From assembly GCA_002433335.1 (NCBI GenBank), contig DJHY01000147.1, positions 1 to 9,977 of the forward strand: 9,977 bases of DNA. The letters are read 5' to 3'. Below are positions 6,230 to 9,977 of this stretch, piece by piece. This DNA is from Rhodospirillaceae bacterium UBA6608 (GTDB taxonomy: Bacteria > Pseudomonadota > Alphaproteobacteria > Rhodospirillales_A > Casp-alpha2). A program made the position numbers and the translations under genes. The notes under the pieces were generated by a model. That model was not told where the DNA came from. It made no database searches and worked only from the letters and a program-made list of their open reading frames with translations. Within the stretch, counting starts at the first letter, position 1. The number at the start of each line of letters is the position of its first letter.

Positions 6230-7660
6230 ATGTCAATGCCGCAACCGGTGGCCAACGCCACTGACGCCAAAGAAGTCGTTGCCGGGCTGGTCGAACGCGC
6301 CCGCGCCGCGATGGCCGAATTCGCCGAAGCCGATCAGGCGCGCGTCGATGAAGCCGTGACCGCGCTGGCCTGGTCGATCTACGAGCCCGCCCGGGCCGAG
6401 GAGCTGGCCAAGCTTGCCGTGGAAGACACGGGCCTGGGCAATGTGCCGTCGAAGATCATCAAGAACACGCGCAAGACCTTCGGCTGCCTGCGCGACCTGA
6501 TGCGGGTCAAAACCGTCGGCGTGATCGAAGAAGACAAGGCCAAGGGCTTGGTCAAATACGCCAAGCCGGTCGGCGTGGTCGGCGCGGTGAGCCCGTCCAC
6601 CAACCCGGCGGCGACCCCGGTCAACAAAGCGATGTTCGCGATCAAGGGCCGCAACGCGGTGATCGTGGCCCCGTCCCCGGCGGGTCAGAAGACGACGGAA
6701 AAGACCGTCGACTACATGCGCGCCGAGTTGAAGAAAATCGGCTTGCCCGAAGATCTGGTGCAGGTTCTGCCCGCCCCGGTGAACAAGGAGCTGACCCAGC
6801 GCCTGATGGAAGCGGTCGATCTGGTGATTATCACCGGCTCGCAGAACAACGTGCGTCGGGGCTATTCCTCGGGCACGCCCTGCATCGGCGTCGGTGCGGG
6901 TAACGTGCCGGTCATCATCGACGAGACGGCGGACTTCATGGACGCGGCGGAGAAAATCCGCATGTCCAAGATTTTCGACAACTCGACCTCGTGCTCGTCG
7001 GAAAACTCGGTGACGATCCTGGGCTCGGTCTACGACCAGGCGATGGACGCGCTGAAGAAAGTCGGCGGCTATCTGTGCACGCCGGAAGAAAAGGAAAAGG
7101 TCTTCCAGGCCCTGTGGCAGGACGGCAAGCTGAACCGCCGCCTGATCGCCAAGGACGCGGCGGTCTTCGCCCGCGAGGTCGGCCTGTCGGATGAAGCGCA
7201 AACCGCCGACTTCTTCATGGTCGAAGAGCCGCTGGGCGCGGTCGGCAAAGAGCATCCGTTCTCGGACGAAAAATTGTCGCTGGTCCTGACCGTCTACAAG
7301 GCCCCTGATTTCCAGGCCGCCAAGAAGCAGGTGCACGACATCCTCAGCTTCGTCGGCATGGGGCATTCGGTCGGCATCCACACCAAGGATCAGGCCCATG
7401 CCACGGAATTGGCCGAGGATCTGGACGTCGTGCGCGTGTTGGTCAATCAGGCCCATACCTTCGGCAACGGCGGCAGCTTCACCAACGGCTTGAACTTCAC
7501 CCTGTCCATGGGCTGCGGCACCTGGGCCGGGAACTCCATCTCGGAGAACCTGAACTACAAGCACTTCATCAATATCACCCATCTGGTTCGGGAAATTCCC
7601 GAAGACAAGCCGTCGGAAGATGATCTCTTCGGCGCCTACTGGACGAAGTACGGCAAATGA
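6230..7660 (+). CDS. CoA-acylating aldehyde dehydrogenase, SauS-like
   Basis: This 476-residue protein belongs to the acylating branch of the aldehyde dehydrogenase superfamily, which interconverts aldehyde + CoA + NAD(P)+ and acyl-CoA + NAD(P)H. The probable catalytic Cys is Cys255 in STSCSSENSV (252-261), the place of the ICASEQ-type motif of acetaldehyde dehydrogenases. SPSTNPAATPVNKA (121-134), GVGAGNVPVI (220-229) and GCGTWAGNSISENLNYKHF (428-446) are other hallmarks. The overall sequence recalls sulfoacetaldehyde dehydrogenase (acylating), EC 1.2.1.81 (SauS). CoA-dependent succinate-semialdehyde and acetaldehyde dehydrogenases are close alternatives. The start is ATG 6230 with GGGAG 9 nt upstream; a second in-frame ATG follows at 6236. 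Its stop overlaps the ligase beta start (ATGA, 7657-7660), which implies coupled translation with an enzyme that would make or use the same acyl-CoA. Confidence 0.9.
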   Translation: MSMPQPVANATDAKEVVAGLVERARAAMAEFAEADQARVDEAVTALAWSIYEPARAEELAKLAVEDTGLGNVPSKIIKNTRKTFGCLRDLMRVKTVGVIEEDKAKGLVKYAKPVGVVGAVSPSTNPAATPVNKAMFAIKGRNAVIVAPSPAGQKTTEKTVDYMRAELKKIGLPEDLVQVLPAPVNKELTQRLMEAVDLVIITGSQNNVRRGYSSGTPCIGVGAGNVPVIIDETADFMDAAEKIRMSKIFDNSTSCSSENSVTILGSVYDQAMDALKKVGGYLCTPEEKEKVFQALWQDGKLNRRLIAKDAAVFAREVGLSDEAQTADFFMVEEPLGAVGKEHPFSDEKLSLVLTVYKAPDFQAAKKQVHDILSFVGMGHSVGIHTKDQAHATELAEDLDVVRVLVNQAHTFGNGGSFTNGLNFTLSMGCGTWAGNSISENLNYKHFINITHLVREIPEDKPSEDDLFGAYWTKYGK

Positions 7661-8808
7661 ATTTCGAGGAACATGCAGGTAAGCCGCTCCTGAAAGCGGC
7701 GGGAATCCCCGTGCCCGAAGGGGCCACGGTCACCACGGCGGACGCAGCAGCGGACGTCGCCCAAAAGCTGATCGGCGCGCATGGCGGCAAGGTCGTCGTC
7801 AAGGCGCAGGTCCCGACGGGCAAGCGCGGCAAGGCGGGCGGCATCAAGCTGGCCGGCTCCGCCGATGAAGCCAAGGGCGTCGCCGCGGCGATCCTGGGCA
7901 TGACCATCGGCGAACACACGGTCGAAAAGGTGCTGGTCGAACAGGCCACGCCGTTCACCCGTGAATTCTATGCCGCCGTGATCAACGACCCGGAAACCAA
8001 GGGGCCGAAGATTCTGTTCTCGACCCTAGGCGGCATGGACGTGGAAGAAGCGGCCGAGCAGGATCCCAACGCCATGCGCGGTCTCGCGGTCGATATCCGC
8101 AAAGGCCCCGACGCCGCCGCCGTGCGGGCGATGCTCGACAACGCCGGGCTGGACGGCCTGGAGGACGCTATCGCCGACGTGCTGATGAAGCTCTACACGG
8201 CCTACAGCACCAACGATGCGGAGCTTATGGAAATCAACCCGCTGGCGGTGTTGGAAGCGGGCGGTATCTGCGCCCTGGACTGCAAGTTCACCATGGATGA
8301 CAGCGCCGTGCCCCGGCACGAAGAGCTGGCCAAGACCGGCACGCCGGACAAGCTGACCGGCCTGGAAGCCAAGGGCAAGGAACTGGACCTCAAGTACATC
8401 GAGCTTGAAGGCGACGTCGGCGTCCTGGCCAACGGGGCGGGCCTGACCATGACGACCATGGACGTGGTTCGTCATCACGGCGGGACCCCGGCAAACTTCC
8501 TGGAAATCGGGGGCGAGGCCTATACCAAGGGCACGGACGCCCTGCGCCTGGTCCTGGACAATCCCAAGGTCAAATCCCTGGTCATCAACTTCTGCGGGGC
8601 CTTCGCCCGCACCGACGTCATGACCCAGGGCATCCTCAATGCCTGGGACGAACTGAAGCCGACCCTGCCGACGTTTTGGTCCGTGCACGGCACGGGCGAC
8701 GTCGAAGCCGTGGCCATGTTGAAAGAACGGTTGGGGGTTGATCCCCTGCCGGATATGAGCGCGGCCTGCAAGGCTGCGGTCGAAGCTGCGAAAGGGGGTG
8801 CGAAATGA
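7657..8808 (+). CDS. ADP-forming acyl-CoA ligase, beta subunit (SucC-like, diverged)
   Basis: This 383-residue protein has the succinyl-CoA synthetase beta architecture: an ATP-grasp domain (about 1-235) and a CoA-ligase domain (about 245-380). ATP-grasp features are Lys49 (VVVKAQV), the glycine loop TGKRGKAGG (54-62), Glu95 (LVEQA), and Mg-binding Asn194 (MEINPL) and Asp208, spaced exactly as Asn199/Asp213 of E. coli SucC. NGAGLTMTTMD (259-269) and PANFLEIGG (278-286) follow the family. Two C-terminal loops differ: the usual GGIVRCD is CGAFARTD (313-320), and the RLEGNN/RLEGTN loop is SVHGTGD (342-348). These loops lie near the phosphohistidine and substrate site, so a non-succinate acid is likely. 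The gene overlaps both neighbours by ATGA. The partner is the following gene. Malate-CoA ligase or a SauC-like sulfoacetate-CoA ligase are candidate identities. Confidence 0.88.
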   Translation: MNFEEHAGKPLLKAAGIPVPEGATVTTADAAADVAQKLIGAHGGKVVVKAQVPTGKRGKAGGIKLAGSADEAKGVAAAILGMTIGEHTVEKVLVEQATPFTREFYAAVINDPETKGPKILFSTLGGMDVEEAAEQDPNAMRGLAVDIRKGPDAAAVRAMLDNAGLDGLEDAIADVLMKLYTAYSTNDAELMEINPLAVLEAGGICALDCKFTMDDSAVPRHEELAKTGTPDKLTGLEAKGKELDLKYIELEGDVGVLANGAGLTMTTMDVVRHHGGTPANFLEIGGEAYTKGTDALRLVLDNPKVKSLVINFCGAFARTDVMTQGILNAWDELKPTLPTFWSVHGTGDVEAVAMLKERLGVDPLPDMSAACKAAVEAAKGGAK

Positions 8809-9680
8809 TCATCCGTGGCAGTCACAAGGTGATCGTTCAGGGCATCACCGGTAAGCAAGGTACGTTCTGGGCTGAACGGATGATGGAATACGGCACCCAG
8901 ATCGTCGGTGGCGTGAACCCGAAAAAAGCCGGGACGGAACACATCGGCGTGCCGGTGTTCGGCTCGGCCGTCGATGCGCAGAAGGGCCTGGAAGACGGCT
9001 TCGACGTGTCGATCCTGTTCATCCCGCCGATGGGGGCGAAGGCGGCGGCGTTGGACGCCATCGAAGCCAACGCCAAGGCCGTCGTGATCCTGACCGAGCA
9101 CATCCCCGTGCAGGACGTGATGTACATCATGTCCGCCGCCAAGGAACGCGGCGTCAAGATCATCGGCCCCAACACGGCGGGCGGCGTGACGCCGGGCGAA
9201 TGTTTCACGGGCTTCATGCCGGCCTTCAACGACAAGATCTTCAAGCCGGGCAATGTCGGCGTGATCTCGCGGTCCGGCTCGCTCGGCACGCTGATGTGCC
9301 TGAACGTGGTGCAGGCCGGGTTCGGTATTTCGGCCTTTGTCGGGATCGGGGGCGACCCGATCATCGGCACCACCACCCGCGATGCGCTGGAAGCTCTCGA
9401 CGCGTTCGAGAAAACCGACGCCGTGGTGATGGTCGGTGAAATCGGCGGCGCGATGGAAGAGCACGCCGCCGAATACGCCGCGACCATGAACAAGCCGATG
9501 GCCGCATTCATTGCCGGTGGGGCTGCGCCCGCGGGTAAGAAAATGGGCCATGCCGGTGCGATCGTCATGGGTGACAAGGGAACCTACAAGTCCAAGGCCG
9601 ACGCGTTGTCGGCGGCGGGTGTGGCGATCCTGGACACGCCCATGGACGTCGGCCCCGTGTTGAAGGAACGGATGGGCTAA
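8805..9680 (+). CDS. ADP-forming acyl-CoA ligase, alpha subunit (SucD-like, diverged)
   Basis: This 291-residue protein matches the SucD subunit along its length. The CoA-binding Rossmann loop is GITGKQGT (13-20). The phosphorylated catalytic residue is His249 in [10 protein letters not shown] (245-254). GIGGDPIIG (180-188) and GEIGG (211-215) are also conserved. With the beta subunit it should catalyse acid + CoA + ATP <-> acyl-CoA + ADP + Pi through phosphohistidine. The succinyl-CoA synthetase motif GPNCPG, which holds Cys123-alpha at the active site in E. coli, reads GPNTAG here (121-126), and SRSGTL is followed by a different helix ([10 protein letters not shown]). This agrees with the loop changes in the beta subunit and points to another acid. 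Its ATG overlaps the beta-subunit stop by 4 bp. It ends the operon, 140 bp before the nitroreductase gene. Confidence 0.9.
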   Translation: MIIRGSHKVIVQGITGKQGTFWAERMMEYGTQIVGGVNPKKAGTEHIGVPVFGSAVDAQKGLEDGFDVSILFIPPMGAKAAALDAIEANAKAVVILTEHIPVQDVMYIMSAAKERGVKIIGPNTAGGVTPGECFTGFMPAFNDKIFKPGNVGVISRSGSLGTLMCLNVVQAGFGISAFVGIGGDPIIGTTTRDALEALDAFEKTDAVVMVGEIGGAMEEHAAEYAATMNKPMAAFIAGGAAPAGKKMGHAGAIVMGDKGTYKSKADALSAAGVAILDTPMDVGPVLKERMG

Positions 9681-9820
9681 GCGCTCCCATTCCTGCATAC
9701 GATCTCAACCATTGTCTCGCCGTCACATGAATCGGATAATCCGGTCAACAGTGACGGCGAGGCCCGGTTGAACAGGCGGGTGCCTCACGTCCATTTTTGG
9801 AACGATTAGAGGAATTTCCC
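9681..9820. promoter_or_regulatory. Intergenic region between ligase operon and nitroreductase gene
   Basis: This 140-base gap holds the nested inverted repeat at 9716-9761 and the ribosome binding site of the next gene (AGAGGA, 9808-9813, 7 nt before ATG 9821). TTGAAC at 9768-9773 could be a -35 box, but the -10 match at the right distance is poor. Nothing protein-coding is evident. Confidence 0.45.
9716..9761. repeat. Nested inverted repeat: 11-bp outer arms around a 5-bp inner dyad
   Basis: CTCGCCGTCAC (9716-9726) and GTGACGGCGAG (9751-9761) are exact reverse complements. Between them CGGAT-A-ATCCG (9733-9743) forms a second dyad with practically the same centre (9738). The transcript could fold into one long interrupted hairpin and end the upstream operon. 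The right arm is followed by GGCCCGG and not by a U-run, so it is not a standard intrinsic terminator. Alternatively it is a regulatory palindrome for the nitroreductase gene. Confidence 0.6.
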
Positions 9821-9977
9821 ATGACTCCGCCCGATGGCCACGGCCACGACAACGACCATTTGACCGATTCCGACACCATCCGCACCCTGCATGGCCGTCG
9901 GTCGATTCGCGCCTATTCCGACAAACCGGTGACCGACGAACAAGTCACGGCGATCGTCGAAGCAGCGCGCCGCGCTC
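9821..9977 (+). CDS. Nitroreductase-family flavoprotein, N-terminal fragment (cut by window edge)
   Basis: The frame gives 52 codons before the edge. After a short polar lead with His7, His9 and His13 (MTPPDGHGHDNDH) comes LHGRRSIRAYSDKPVTDEQV (23-42) and IVEAARRA (45-52). This is the standard beginning of the nitroreductase/FMN-dependent oxidoreductase fold, where the Arg-Arg-Ser-x-Arg stretch contacts the FMN phosphate. The start is ATG 9821 with AGAGGA 7 nt upstream. It lies on the same strand as the ligase operon but behind a 140-bp gap with a hairpin, so co-transcription is uncertain. Substrate and full length cannot be judged from the fragment. Confidence 0.82.
   Translation, partial: MTPPDGHGHDNDHLTDSDTIRTLHGRRSIRAYSDKPVTDEQVTAIVEAARRA

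Noticed and set aside
6233..7582. 449-codon minus-strand frame opposite the aldehyde dehydrogenase
   Set aside because: Its composition (Arg, His, Asp, Gln) and lack of motifs mark it as a shadow of the dehydrogenase.
6230..7660. Naming the dehydrogenase sauS outright
   Set aside because: The resemblance is good, but related CoA-dependent succinate-semialdehyde and acetaldehyde dehydrogenases share the same motifs. No sulfoacetaldehyde acetyltransferase or sulfonate transporter is in the window to settle it.
7657..9680. Calling the ligase pair the TCA-cycle succinyl-CoA synthetase
   Set aside because: Substrate-site motifs are altered and the genes sit in an IclR-controlled operon with a dioxygenase and an acylating dehydrogenase, not beside TCA-cycle genes.
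8520..9698. 392-codon minus-strand frame opposite the ligase alpha subunit
   Set aside because: It is antisense to a highly conserved SucD-like gene and has no recognisable domain or ribosome binding site.

Overview
This GC-rich window (roughly 60 %) reads like the chromosome of an alphaproteobacterium, probably near the Rhodospirillales. That placement rests on base composition, dense GC-rich codon use and the style of the proteins, not on a marker gene. No rRNA, tRNA, insertion sequence, prophage or CRISPR array is visible. Seven complete genes lie between two genes cut by the window edges, and no gap exceeds about 220 bases.

Region 1 (1-1580, minus strand) is the N-terminal part of a membrane-anchored class III adenylate cyclase that starts at a TTG and runs off the left edge. 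A 195-base AT-rich gap with a 9-bp hairpin separates it from the divergently read region 2. Region 2 (1776-4237) holds two exported serine peptidases facing each other: a subtilisin-type S8 protease on the plus strand and a trypsin-like protease with C-terminal TPR-like helices on the minus strand. Their stop codons are only 2 bp apart.

Region 3 (4238-9680, plus strand) is a compact catabolic-looking operon: an IclR-family regulator, a TauD/TfdA-type Fe(II)/2-oxoglutarate dioxygenase, a CoA-acylating aldehyde dehydrogenase resembling sulfoacetaldehyde dehydrogenase SauS, and the beta and alpha subunits of a diverged succinyl-CoA-synthetase-like, ADP-forming acyl-CoA ligase. The last three genes overlap by ATGA. 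A good sigma70-type promoter and a small AT-rich palindrome precede the regulator. The logic is acid <-> acyl-CoA <-> aldehyde, with an oxygenase that either makes the aldehyde or acts on one of these compounds. The ligase keeps its catalytic residues, but positions lining the substrate site of true succinyl-CoA synthetase are changed, so it is probably not the TCA-cycle enzyme. A small sulfonated or carboxylated C2-C4 compound is the leading guess; the substrate cannot be read from sequence alone.

Region 4 (9681-9977) is a 140-base gap with a nested inverted repeat, followed by the start of a nitroreductase-family gene cut by the right edge.
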